DNA from: Gp1-AA133 sp963850425
GTDB taxonomy: Bacteria; Acidobacteriota; Terriglobia; Terriglobales; Acidobacteriaceae
DNA: 64,000 nucleotides
Direction: 5' to 3'
Assembly: GCA_963850425.1 (NCBI GenBank)
Contig: CAWKLF010000005.1
Span: 570,371 to 634,370, forward strand
The notes beneath the pieces are model-generated. The model saw nothing but the letters and a program-made list of their open reading frames with translations. It was not told where the DNA came from and made no database searches. Shown piece by piece: positions 63,949 to 64,000 of the stretch (within the stretch, counting starts at the first letter, position 1; every line of letters begins with the position of its first letter). Position numbers and translations under genes: made by a program.

Positions 63949-64000
63949 TGGTGCGGAAGGGGGGATTTGAACCCCCACGCCTTTCGGCGCCACCCCCTCA
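63949..64000 (-). tRNA. tRNA-Leu 3' part (cut by window end)
   Basis: Minus strand: ends CTTCCGC-ACCA with an encoded CCA. The T-arm GGGGG-TTCAAAT-CCCCC is complete, and a long variable arm (GGCGCC-GAAA-GGCG) marks class II. The anticodon lies beyond the window; Leu rather than Ser is the likelier call. Confidence 0.75.

Noticed and set aside
1..64000. CRISPR array, rRNA, toxin-antitoxin or phage structural genes
   Set aside because: No regularly spaced repeats, rRNA sequence or such gene families were seen on either strand.

Overview
The window looks like a chromosomal stretch of a Gram-negative soil bacterium, most likely an Acidobacteriota (Terriglobia/Koribacter-like). This rests on moderately high GC, an argR-argC-argB-argF-argG-argH-GNAT run, a DUF2934 protein beside a ribosome hibernation factor, a one-piece archaeal-type transketolase, and outer-membrane porin and very large secreted proteins. 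It is a taxonomic inference; no rRNA is present.

Layout. (1) 0-10 kb: envelope and signalling genes: two glycine-zipper exported proteins around a SIMPL protein, an HD-GYP response regulator divergent from a large hybrid histidine kinase with a degenerate receiver, an XRE regulator-VWA pair with a well-formed operator, and two small membrane proteins. (2) 10-14.5 kb: amt-glnK-glnD nitrogen module on the minus strand. (3) 14.7-21.4 kb: arginine biosynthesis on the plus strand, headed by argR with two ARG boxes over its promoter. argG and the terminal acetyltransferase each carry a single-base frameshift, and argD is absent. (4) 22.0-49.6 kb: a probable genomic island. It starts at an intact tRNA-Arg(CCU) and ends at a 57-bp direct repeat of that tRNA's 3' half. 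It carries a two-component system, two secreted multicopper-oxidase-type proteins that between them hold the four copper motifs of one oxidase, a giant ~2,985-residue secreted cupredoxin/beta-helix protein, and a dormancy/stress block (ribosome hibernation factor, DUF2934, NhaR-like regulator, glutamate dehydrogenase, two PEP-synthase-like ATP-grasp proteins, one fused to a nucleotidyltransferase, and a metallophosphoesterase). No integrase was found. (5) 49.6-64 kb: chromosomal backbone: porin, tandem MacB-type permeases, DUF4188, glycosyltransferase, aminotransferase, transketolase, 2-hydroxyacid dehydrogenase, a frame-disrupted second aminotransferase, an MBL hydrolase, secG and the 3' end of a tRNA-Leu.

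The two most interesting parts are inside the island: the apparently split multicopper oxidase with its giant partner, and the paired ATP-grasp/nucleotidyltransferase module. Four genes (argG, GNAT, the first ATP-grasp gene, the second aminotransferase) are interrupted by small indels, several of them surplus bases in short homopolymers, so assembly error must be weighed against real gene decay.
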